Shown one piece after another: positions 1-7,103 of a stretch of 11,447 nt of DNA. Source of the stretch: Bacteroidales bacterium (GTDB lineage Bacteria; Bacteroidota; Bacteroidia; Bacteroidales; UBA12077). The stretch spans positions 1-11,447 of the forward strand of contig DAOVYZ010000050.1 in assembly GCA_030635365.1 (NCBI GenBank). The letters run 5' to 3'. The notes below the pieces were generated by a model. That model was not told the origin of the DNA, did not search any database, and worked only from the letters and a program-made list of their open reading frames with translations. Positions within the stretch are counted from its first letter, which is position 1, and every line of letters begins with the position of its first letter. A program made the translations under genes and the position numbers.

Positions 1-1196
1 AGTATCTTATTTTTTTCGCCTTATTTTCAATATTACTGTTTCACTCAAATTATTTGGATTTTCCGGGGATAATTGGAAGTGTTTTTTTATATCATTTTGT
101 TTTTGTCAGAAAAAAGAATAAGTCCTTTTTGCTATCAGTTTTTGCAATAGCATTATTAACTCTCCCATAGTTGTTATATATTCGATTAACAACGAACTAT
201 TACGCAGGGTTTTTATCTGGTATTGAAAATGGGGTTGATATATTATTTAATAATCTGATTACTGTTTTTTGGCAGATAAATTCTATATATTTTCCATTTA
301 TTGGTATATTTACTATTTATGTATTGGTCTATTTCCTTTATAGGTTTTTCTTTAAGAAATCAGTGAAGTTTTTTGGAGAAGGATTTAAAAAACCCGAAAT
401 TTTATTATTTATAGCTATTTGTGCATCGAACATATTTCTATTTTGCATACTATTACCTGTATGTTATCATTGGTATTTTGTATGCCTCTTTCCATTCTTT
501 TGTATAATAACTTCTGTAGTTGTATATAAGATTTTAAATATGAATAGAATTATAGGAGTATTATGTGTAGGGATTATTACGTTAACAAATTTTTTTCATA
601 TAATGCCATTTAAACTAATTGACTATATGGTTATTAATACAGTTAGTTTGAACAACTATGTAAAATCGCCAGTTCGAATTCAACGTTTTTTTTCGCCCTT
701 GCATATTTATGATTACATAAAACATGAATGTAAGTATGAAATTACTTCGTATTCATTTTTAAATTCAATTTTTCACGATTACGATAGTAGGGCCGAAGGT
801 ATAATTAACTTTTTATCGAGTAATAGCACGGATAATCAAATCATACAATCAACTGTTTTTGACGGATATATATTATTTTATACCAATTTAAAAATTGTTA
901 ACCAATTAGATTCTGCAATGCATCCTTTTGGCCCTTTTTCAGCACTTGTTTATAGCGATTATCCAAATGCCAAAAAATATGCTCATTTAAATTCATCGGA
1001 ATACGATGATATAGATTTTTTTATTGTTTCGCCCAGAATGGATGTGCCATTTCCTTATTTATCGTATCTTGAGATGAATAAATCAAAATTCAAAAAAATC
1101 TATATCGATTTTCCAGATATTTTTGATAGTCCTAATTTTATGACTACACCAAATAATTTTACAGGCTTATATATTTATAAACGAATAAGTAAATAG
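1..1196 (+). pseudogene. GT39/PMT-like membrane glycosyltransferase (copy A1), 5'-truncated by the window and interrupted by an in-frame TAG
   Basis: This is the 3' part of a polytopic glycosyltransferase. Reading from base 3, 55 codons lead without a gap into a TAG at 168-170, and a further 341 codons then run to a TAG stop at 1194-1196. The 55 residues before the TAG align ungapped with A2 (7104-8843), 23 identical by my count. The last 64 residues share 42 identities with A2. In A2 and A3 the interrupted codon is TGG for Trp241, in a Leu-Thr-Leu-Pro-Trp motif. By comparison the true start lies about 550 bases before the window. The visible part holds several membrane segments and the conserved C-terminal extracytoplasmic tail. 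A TTG at 171 directly follows the TAG, but starting there would omit the catalytic first loop, so a functional restart is unlikely. It is probably a recent pseudogene; a sequencing error or readthrough cannot be excluded. Confidence 0.8.
168..170 (+). other. In-frame nonsense codon (TAG for TGG) in glycosyltransferase copy A1
   Basis: The codon after Leu-Thr-Leu-Pro is TAG here. It is TGG at 7824-7826 in A2 and at 9715-9717 in A3, residue 241 in both. One G-to-A change explains it. The frame is open on both sides and alignable to the paralogues. TAG also ends A1 (1194-1196) and A2 (8841-8843), so it is an ordinary stop here and genome-wide reassignment is unlikely. Confidence 0.85.
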
Positions 1197-1282
1197 TCAG
1201 GTGTGGTTATAATCAGTTATGTAGATTTCATTCCTTGAACAATATACCGGATAAATTTTAATATAGTAAACCAATTTAACCG

Positions 1283-2188
1283 ATGAAAAGAAGTTTAATT
1301 TTTTTTGTTTGCAATTTAGTATTACTTACGAGTTGCGAAAAACTACAAAATAAACCATCGCCCGATTCTATGGTTGAAATATATTACGATTGTTTACAAC
1401 AATGGGCTCCTGAGCAGGCTTTTAATTTTTTATCGGATAAATTGAAAGCAAAAACAACAAAATATTCATACCGCCCACAAAGTTGTTTTGGAGAATGGTA
1501 TAGAACAAGTGCTTTTACTATGAATTACGTAATATTTCCCGATCAGTTAAAGAAAAATACTAGAGGGAAGGTGCTTGTACTATTATTTGATGCTGTAACA
1601 GGATCACAAAAAAAGCTTATTTGTGAAGTGGTGATAGAACAGAATGAATGGAAAATAAACAATTTCCGATCACTAAATACCAATTTAGATAAAAATATTT
1701 TGCAGACGATTATTGATACGGAAGAAAAAGAAAGAATTGCGGACTCATTGTTTGCCAGAAATAATTATTTAAAAGCATTTGATATGTATTTAAAGTTGGC
1801 AGATCAGTTTCCTTTTAATGCAAACTATTATGCTAAATTAGGTTTGACTTCTGCCATAATATCGCGAAAAGAAAAAGAACTATGGAATAGAGGTGTATTT
1901 GAATATATGAATTTTGCTGAATATGCATATGAAATAGCACTGCAATTAGAACCTAAAAACTCAATCGCACACCTTGCTAAGGGGGTAAATAATTTATTAA
2001 TACCTGGCTATTTTAGTAATATTGACGAAGCAATAAATCAGTTTATTATTGTACTATCAAAAGACCCCTATAACTATTTGGCGAATTATTATTTGGTTAA
2101 AGCATATAAGAAAAAAGGTTTCAATAAGAAATCCTGTGAAGTAAAGGACAAATTGAAAAAATTAAAGAGGAATGAACTGTTTAAATAA
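1283..2188 (+). CDS. TPR lipoprotein (copy B1), homologous to B2 at 10741
   Basis: A 301-residue predicted lipoprotein. The N-terminus is a short type II signal peptide: Lys2 and Arg3, a hydrophobic core, then a Leu-Thr-Ser-Cys lipobox with Cys18 as the lipidation site. Residues 30-130 form a compact domain that may resemble NTF2-like lipoprotein domains (Cys-Leu-Gln-Gln-Trp near 37-41, Tyr-Ser-Tyr-Arg-Pro at 61-65, Trp-Lys-Ile at 123-125). From about 150 to 285 the sequence looks like degenerate tetratricopeptide repeats, for example 153-187, 210-240 and 246-280. Such proteins usually act as periplasmic or outer-membrane scaffolds; no catalytic residues are evident. It follows glycosyltransferase A1 by 86 bases, and its homologue B2 follows A3 by 6 bases, which suggests a functional link to the transferases. 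The family was not recognised by name and the specific function is unknown. Confidence 0.8.
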   Translation: MKRSLIFFVCNLVLLTSCEKLQNKPSPDSMVEIYYDCLQQWAPEQAFNFLSDKLKAKTTKYSYRPQSCFGEWYRTSAFTMNYVIFPDQLKKNTRGKVLVLLFDAVTGSQKKLICEVVIEQNEWKINNFRSLNTNLDKNILQTIIDTEEKERIADSLFARNNYLKAFDMYLKLADQFPFNANYYAKLGLTSAIISRKEKELWNRGVFEYMNFAEYAYEIALQLEPKNSIAHLAKGVNNLLIPGYFSNIDEAINQFIIVLSKDPYNYLANYYLVKAYKKKGFNKKSCEVKDKLKKLKRNELFK

Positions 2189-2247
2189 TATCAATACCTT
2201 TTGCACTGACAAAACAATTTTCTCGAATTAGATTCTATATTATTAGT

Positions 2248-3027
2248 ATGAATCAATATCTCATAAGATTTGTTATTATAATTGCCAGCTTTTTTCAGTT
2301 GTTTGATAGTCTGTTAGCGAGCAATAGCATTCTAGCAGAAGAGACTAAAGAAATAGCCTACAAAGCATTTTTGAATAATAGTATTGAGCTTTGGGAAAAT
2401 GCTCTGAAAGAATATGAGTTATTATATTTCCAGAATAAGCAAGATAGTTTGTTACTTTATGAATTAACCAAGACACAATATGGTTTGTTAAAAACCTCAC
2501 TAACACTTAACAATAGGGAGATTTACGATAAATACAAAGATATCACTCTCAGGAATACCGACACTCTACTTAAACTAAATAATAAATGGGCAGAAGTTTA
2601 TGCCCTTAAAGCAGGTTTGTGTGGAATAGAAATGGGGTTTGAATCAGAGAATATCATGAAACTTGGTCCAAAAGCTTCTTTATATTTGATTTTAGCAATG
2701 AGCTATAACAAAAACGAACCGATAGTATGGCTTGAGATGGGGTGTTCAAAATTATTTACTCCTGTTGAATATGGTGGTAGTATCGATGAAGCTATAGAGT
2801 GTTATTTAAAATCAAGGAAATTATTTGAAAAAGACCAAGGTAGTGTAAAGCATAATTGGTATTACCTGAGTTTATTAAACTGGCTGGGGAGAGCATATTT
2901 AATGGACAAAAAATTTGAAATGGCAATTTCAATTTTTGAAGAAGCCTTGAGTATTGAACCCGATTTTAAGTGGATTAAAGATGTGTTGTTGCCAAAAGCA
3001 CGTAATGGTGATTCGAATATCTTATAA
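2248..3027 (+). CDS. Secreted TPR-repeat protein
   Basis: A 259-residue protein starting at ATG 2248, 59 bases after B1. Residues 5-23 form a hydrophobic signal sequence with a plausible signal peptidase I site near Ala24-Ser25. There is no lipobox cysteine, so export to the periplasm is the likeliest fate; an uncleaved anchor is the alternative. The rest is helical and TPR-like. The clearest repeat is at about 206-240, with Gly214, Ala216, Ala226, Ala233 and Pro238 in TPR spacing. Another lies near 155-192 and contains Gly-Gly-Ser-Ile-Asp-Glu-Ala-Ile, resembling Asn-Ile-Asp-Glu-Ala-Ile at 246-251 of B1. The C-terminus (Ile-Glu-Pro-Asp-Phe-Lys-Trp, then Leu-Leu-Pro) resembles a type common in Bacteroidota TPR proteins. 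A protein-binding or scaffold role is inferred, and no partner can be named. Confidence 0.75.
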   Translation: MNQYLIRFVIIIASFFQLFDSLLASNSILAEETKEIAYKAFLNNSIELWENALKEYELLYFQNKQDSLLLYELTKTQYGLLKTSLTLNNREIYDKYKDITLRNTDTLLKLNNKWAEVYALKAGLCGIEMGFESENIMKLGPKASLYLILAMSYNKNEPIVWLEMGCSKLFTPVEYGGSIDEAIECYLKSRKLFEKDQGSVKHNWYYLSLLNWLGRAYLMDKKFEMAISIFEEALSIEPDFKWIKDVLLPKARNGDSNIL

Positions 3028-3069
3028 TAGCACTAAATTGTTTGTAACCAGTATTATAATCATTAATTT

Positions 3070-4350
3070 ATGAATCCGGATCAAAAAATTACTAATACGA
3101 TACCTGATTATTGGTATAACATTCAGCATGATTTACCAGAACCTTTACCAACTGTTAAAGATGTAATAGATGAAGGAGGTTCCCGGATTGAACGAATGAA
3201 TAAAATCAGGCTTCAAACGTTAAATGAGCAGGATGCCAACACCGAGAAATGGGTTAAAATACCCGATGAAGTGAGGCAAAAGTATTCTGAAATTGGCAGA
3301 CCAACTCCTTTACTTCGTGCTACAAAATTTGAAAAATATCTTGGGACCAATGCTCGAATATATATAAAAAGGGAAGATCTGCTACCTACGCATAGTTTTA
3401 AGTTAAATTCGGCAATAGCACAGGCGTATTATGCAAAAGAGGAGGGTGCCAAAGGATTGGTTACCGAAACAGGGGCGGGGCAATGGGGCTTAGCAATGTC
3501 GTGGGCAGCAAATGCCTTTGAATTGGAATGTAAGGTATTTTGGGTTAAAATATCCAGAAAGCAAAAACCATATCGGGTTGACTGGTGTAAACTGTTGGGT
3601 ACTGAAATAATTGATTCTCCAAGTGAACATACTTGGCTAGGTAAGGAAATATTGTCCAAGGATCCTGATTCTTATGGATCTTTAGGGATAAGTATTGGAG
3701 AAGCTATTTCTTTTGTAAGTGAAAATCCGCAATATAAATATGTATCGGGAAGCAATTTGCCTCATGTTCTATTGCATCAATCTGTAATTGGCCTTGAAAC
3801 GATTGAACAACTTAAGTTATACAATGAAGAACCGAATATTTTAATAGCTTGTTGTGGAGGGGGTAGTAATCTGGGAGGATTTGCAGGTCCATTTCTGGAA
3901 GAGAAATTAAAAAATGATCAACTGCGTTTAATTGCGGCAGAATCAACAGCAGCTCCCAGGCTGACAACCGGTGAATATAAATACGATTATGCTGATCCCG
4001 GTAGATTAAGTCCACTTACTTTATCGTATACATTAGGAAATGATTATATGCCACCACCAGTACATGTTGGAGGGCTAAGGCAACACAATGGCTCAACCGT
4101 TATAGGGCTCCTTAGGCACCTAAATTTGTTAGAAGCGTATGCCTACGATCAAAAGCAGGCTTTTGATGCTGGTAAGCTCTTTGCAAAACTATATGGAATA
4201 ATCCCGGCTCCTGAAACATGTCATGCGATTAAAGCAACTATTGATCTTGCATTAGAAGCAAAGAAAAATAAAAAAAAGCCTGTAATTGTAATGTGTTATT
4301 CAGGAAATGGAATTCTTGATTTTGAGGGTTACAAATCAGTTAATAAATAA
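3070..4350 (+). CDS. TrpB-like (TrpB2-type) fold-type II PLP enzyme with a non-canonical lysine motif
   Basis: A 426-residue protein of the long TrpB2 type of tryptophan synthase beta subunit. Those enzymes normally join indole to serine-derived aminoacrylate using PLP. Visible family blocks are Arg-Pro-Thr-Pro-Leu (77-81), Lys-Arg-Glu-Asp (100-103), Thr-Glu-Thr-Gly-Ala-Gly-Gln-Trp-Gly (132-140; Glu133 matches the catalytic Glu), His-Val-Leu-Leu-His-Gln (232-237), the phosphate loop Gly-Gly-Gly-Ser-Asn (263-267), Pro-Ala-Pro-Glu (379-382) and Ser-Gly-Asn-Gly (411-414). The lysine motif is unusual: TrpB enzymes usually have Gly-Ser-His-Lys-x-Asn, here it is His-Ser-Phe-Lys-Leu-Asn (108-113). 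Lys111 should still hold PLP, but the preceding His is Phe. No trpA or other trp gene is adjacent. It may be a specialised beta-replacement enzyme rather than a housekeeping TrpB. Family is secure; substrate is not. Confidence 0.88.
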   Translation: MNPDQKITNTIPDYWYNIQHDLPEPLPTVKDVIDEGGSRIERMNKIRLQTLNEQDANTEKWVKIPDEVRQKYSEIGRPTPLLRATKFEKYLGTNARIYIKREDLLPTHSFKLNSAIAQAYYAKEEGAKGLVTETGAGQWGLAMSWAANAFELECKVFWVKISRKQKPYRVDWCKLLGTEIIDSPSEHTWLGKEILSKDPDSYGSLGISIGEAISFVSENPQYKYVSGSNLPHVLLHQSVIGLETIEQLKLYNEEPNILIACCGGGSNLGGFAGPFLEEKLKNDQLRLIAAESTAAPRLTTGEYKYDYADPGRLSPLTLSYTLGNDYMPPPVHVGGLRQHNGSTVIGLLRHLNLLEAYAYDQKQAFDAGKLFAKLYGIIPAPETCHAIKATIDLALEAKKNKKKPVIVMCYSGNGILDFEGYKSVNK

Positions 4351-4387
4351 ATAGCTTATATACAGTGTTTAATACATGTTATAAAGG

Positions 4388-5281
4388 GTGAAGAAAAAAA
4401 GTTGGTTTAAGCGTTTTATTTCTATTCTGGGACTTTGCATAATTTTCTTTATTTGTATTAAATTCTTTCATGATACTTTTCGGGTTAAAATTGTAGATAA
4501 AAGTTTAAAAATAAATTCGTACGTTAAAATAAATTCGTACGTTAAAATAAATGAATTGATTATTATCCATATATCTGATATGCACCTGAAAAAAGTTAAA
4601 AAGAGTCATTTAAAACTTATAGAAAAAATAAACAGTTTAAATCCTGATATTATATGTTTAACAGGAGATATTTTTCACTATAAAGTTAAGTCAGATGAAG
4701 AACTAATAAAAAGTATTTGTCTAATTGAATCTTTGATTGCTAAATATGGGGTATATATGGTTTTTGGAAATACTGAGATTCCGATTAAAGAAAAGATACT
4801 TGAAAATATTAATACTCAAAAAATAAGAATTCTTGAAAATACGTTTCAAACGTTGACAATTAATGGGTACAAAATAAATATTTTAGGAATTTTTAATATT
4901 TATTCTCCAACTTATACTGCTTATAAAGAGGTTATAAATGAAGATTTTCAATACCCAACTATTTTATTAAGTCATTCACCCGAGGTAATTTATCAAATTA
5001 AAAACGAAGCCATTAAATTAGTATTAAGTGGACATTTACATGCCGGTCAAATTTGTATACCATATTTAGGAGCAATAATACTTCCATCTGAATGTACTGA
5101 AACAGGGTATCATTCATACCAGTTTGTTAAGAACAGTATTTTTTATACTATACAAAAAGGGATTCATACTATAAATGGAATTTATATGTCTGTAAGTTCA
5201 GGTATTAATTTTGGTTCTCCAAGGTTTTTTAGCAATAACGAGATAATTCAGATTACAGTGAGTTCTACTATTAAAAAATAA
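4388..5281 (+). CDS. Membrane-anchored metallophosphoesterase (calcineurin-like; YaeI/YkuE-type)
   Basis: A 297-residue protein. GTG 4388 is chosen because a TAA lies six bases upstream in frame and there is no in-frame ATG before codon 65. Residues 9-27 form one membrane segment after a basic start, so it is probably anchored at the inner membrane; the side facing the catalytic domain is not certain. Metal-binding motifs run in family order: Asp64-x-His66, Gly93-Asp94, Gly127-Asn128, His196 in Ser-His-Ser-Pro, and Gly-His-Leu-His (215-218), followed by Gly-Gln-Ile-x-Ile-Pro. Relatives act on phosphodiesters or pyrophosphates, including lipid A precursors. The usual Gly-Asn-His-Asp/Glu motif is Gly-Asn-Thr-Glu here (127-130), removing a His often important for catalysis. 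The linker at 41-54 carries a six-residue tandem duplication. The substrate is unknown. Confidence 0.85.
   Translation: MKKKSWFKRFISILGLCIIFFICIKFFHDTFRVKIVDKSLKINSYVKINSYVKINELIIIHISDMHLKKVKKSHLKLIEKINSLNPDIICLTGDIFHYKVKSDEELIKSICLIESLIAKYGVYMVFGNTEIPIKEKILENINTQKIRILENTFQTLTINGYKINILGIFNIYSPTYTAYKEVINEDFQYPTILLSHSPEVIYQIKNEAIKLVLSGHLHAGQICIPYLGAIILPSECTETGYHSYQFVKNSIFYTIQKGIHTINGIYMSVSSGINFGSPRFFSNNEIIQITVSSTIKK
4511..4546 (+). repeat. 18-bp in-frame tandem repeat in the metallophosphoesterase linker
   Basis: Two perfect 18-base units (ATAAATTCGTACGTTAAA) lie at 4511-4528 and 4529-4546, followed by a partial third unit (ATAAAT). They encode Ile-Asn-Ser-Tyr-Val-Lys twice, between the membrane segment and the catalytic domain. 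The unit length keeps the frame, so gain or loss of copies would only change linker length. It looks like a recent slippage duplication. Confidence 0.9.
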
Positions 5282-5288
5282 TGATTTG

Positions 5289-6029
5289 ATGGAAACAGAT
5301 TTACAAAATGATTTAAATGGAATATATAATTTGTATGGAAAATTAAAGTGGAGAGAAAAAACGGTTATAAATAGCCGATTTGCATACATGCCTATTAAAA
5401 TTATAGATAAATTACTTCCTAAAAGAGGTAAAATAATTGATTTAGGTTGTGGGCATGGAGCTATGACTAATTATCTTGCTTTAAAAAATAGTGAGAGAAC
5501 TATTACGGGTATCGATCTCTCGGCTAGTAGGATTGAAATAGCAGAAAAATCAGTCGGAAATAGGGAAAACATAAAATATGTTGTTAGTGATGCTGTTGAA
5601 TATGAGTTTGAGAATGCGCAAGGGGTTTTATTATGCGAAATTCTTAATATCTTAACTTTTGATAAACAAAAAAAATTGCTCGAAATATGTTATAATGGCT
5701 TAAGTAAGGATGGGGTATTAATTTTTAAAGATGTAAAAAAAGAAAACTCCTACAGGTACTATACAATATTTATTATTGAATTAATTGTAATTATAATTCA
5801 GAAATGTTGCCTGTTTCTACTACGGTTACTATCTAAAAAATTGGAAAAGAAATTTGATGAATTCTTTAGTCTTTACTTTGGAAAAAGGACATACCAGTTG
5901 AAGCCAAATTTTAGTACAAAAGAAAAAATTGAAAAAATGCTTTCGGAGATCGGGTTTAAGTACGAAAACATAACTTTTCAAAATAAATTTTTCTATCCTC
6001 AAATAATGTATTACTGCGTAAAAAAATAA
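5289..6029 (+). CDS. Class I SAM-dependent methyltransferase
   Basis: A 246-residue protein. ATG 5289 is preferred to the in-frame TTG at 5286 directly before it; the gap from the upstream stop is 7 bases, suggesting co-transcription. The Rossmann SAM-binding motif is clear: Ile-Asp-Leu-Gly-Cys-Gly-His-Gly at 50-57, an acidic residue ending strand 2 in Gly-Ile-Asp-Leu-Ser (74-78, Asp76) and Ser-Asp-Ala (100-102), likely the adenine side. Residues 158-182 are strongly hydrophobic and followed by a Lys-rich stretch, which suggests membrane association or a greasy substrate pocket inserted in the C-terminal half. The acceptor cannot be deduced. Position between a membrane phosphoesterase and a radical SAM protein is compatible with modifying a lipid-linked intermediate, but that is inference from context only. 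Confidence 0.85.
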   Translation: METDLQNDLNGIYNLYGKLKWREKTVINSRFAYMPIKIIDKLLPKRGKIIDLGCGHGAMTNYLALKNSERTITGIDLSASRIEIAEKSVGNRENIKYVVSDAVEYEFENAQGVLLCEILNILTFDKQKKLLEICYNGLSKDGVLIFKDVKKENSYRYYTIFIIELIVIIIQKCCLFLLRLLSKKLEKKFDEFFSLYFGKRTYQLKPNFSTKEKIEKMLSEIGFKYENITFQNKFFYPQIMYYCVKK

Positions 6030-6037
6030 TAGATCAA

Positions 6038-7081
6038 ATGATTAAATTATATAATCAAAAAGTGAAATTTTCAGATATCTGGAAATTGAAATATAGTATT
6101 ATTCGTTCCACAATGCATCTGGGTAGAATGTTTAATTACTTAAAAGTTTTAATGAATAGAAACAAAAAGGACACTTTTTTAAATTGCTTTCCAACTTCAG
6201 CAATGATTGAGCCCTCATCACGATGCAATTTAAAATGTCCGATGTGTATTTCAAATCAGAATAAACTCGATATTAAAATTGGAGATATGACGATTGAGCA
6301 ATTTAAGAATATCATTGATCAAATTAAAAATACAGTCATATTCTTATTTCTATGGAATAGTGGAGAACCTTTTATGAACAAGGAATTATCAAAAATGATT
6401 GAATATGCGCATAAAAAAAGATTATTTATAATTATGAGTACGAATGGATATTTTGTGAATAAAAAAAATGCAAATATGCTCATAAATAATAAATTAGACT
6501 ATCTGATAATATCTTTTGATGGCGCTACCAGAGAAACGTATGAAAAAATAAGATTCGGCAGTAATTATGATAAAGTTATTGAGAATATTGAATATTTAAT
6601 TCAAGAAAAGAAAAGAGTTAAAAAAAGCTTACCATATATAAATTTGCAATTTTTGGTAATGAGGGAGAACGAGCATGAAATACACCAATTTAAGCAGTTA
6701 GCAAAAAAACTTAGTGTTGACAGAATAACTATTAAAAAAACACAAATTGTTAATCAGGAACTAAACGAGCAATTTATTCCTTTAAATAAAGATTACACTT
6801 ATAATGCATATTCAAATAATGGCATTGTTAAAGTGAACTGGTGTTATAAACCCTGGGAACACATTGTAGTTAATTGGGATGGATCCGTTTTTCCATGTTG
6901 CGATACCTTGGATCCAAAATATAGTTTAGGCAACTTTTTTAATAGTCGGTCATACCGCGAAATATGGAATAACCAGAAGTATGTTGGATTTAGAAAAAAA
7001 ATTCTTACGGATATTGATAGCATTGATATTTGTAAAATTTGCCCCGGAAAAACAACTTCTAATGAATTTTTATTACTCTAA
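6038..7081 (+). CDS. Radical SAM protein with C-terminal SPASM-like domain
   Basis: A 347-residue protein starting 8 bases after the methyltransferase stop. The radical SAM cluster motif Cys-x3-Cys-x2-Cys is at Cys63, Cys67 and Cys70, in Cys-Asn-Leu-Lys-Cys-Pro-Met-Cys. A Ser-Gly-Glu-Pro segment (108-111) matches the Gly-Gly-Glu-like SAM-contact motif. The C-terminal auxiliary cluster region has Cys269, Cys287-Cys288 in a Gly-Ser-Val-Phe-Pro-Cys-Cys segment, Leu-Gly-Asn-Phe (297-300), Glu-Ile-Trp (308-310) and Cys332-x2-Cys335-Pro-Gly. This is the short SPASM/twitch-like pattern often seen in radical SAM enzymes of surface-polysaccharide and natural-product loci. The family uses reductive SAM cleavage to oxidise or rearrange peptides, sugars or small molecules. 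No precursor peptide is seen nearby, so a RiPP role is not supported here. The reaction is unknown. Confidence 0.88.
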   Translation: MIKLYNQKVKFSDIWKLKYSIIRSTMHLGRMFNYLKVLMNRNKKDTFLNCFPTSAMIEPSSRCNLKCPMCISNQNKLDIKIGDMTIEQFKNIIDQIKNTVIFLFLWNSGEPFMNKELSKMIEYAHKKRLFIIMSTNGYFVNKKNANMLINNKLDYLIISFDGATRETYEKIRFGSNYDKVIENIEYLIQEKKRVKKSLPYINLQFLVMRENEHEIHQFKQLAKKLSVDRITIKKTQIVNQELNEQFIPLNKDYTYNAYSNNGIVKVNWCYKPWEHIVVNWDGSVFPCCDTLDPKYSLGNFFNSRSYREIWNNQKYVGFRKKILTDIDSIDICKICPGKTTSNEFLLL

Positions 7082-7103
7082 ATAATCTTGTATATAACTA
7101 TAG

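Noticed and set aside
171..1196. A complete 341-residue gene starting at TTG 171
   Set aside because: The TTG directly follows a TAG, and the reading frame upstream of it aligns ungapped with the paralogues. The start is an artefact of the nonsense codon rather than a real gene start.
3429..4015. Two minus-strand open frames inside the TrpB-like gene
   Set aside because: They are antisense to highly conserved catalytic blocks of the PLP enzyme and have no features of their own.
5198..5389. Minus-strand open frame of 63 codons across the phosphoesterase-methyltransferase junction
   Set aside because: It overlaps two well-supported + strand genes and has no supporting motif.
6038..7081. RiPP maturase with a nearby precursor peptide
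   Set aside because: The radical SAM/SPASM architecture allows it, but the gaps on either side are 8 and 22 bases and no small precursor frame, leader-like peptide, protease or exporter is visible.
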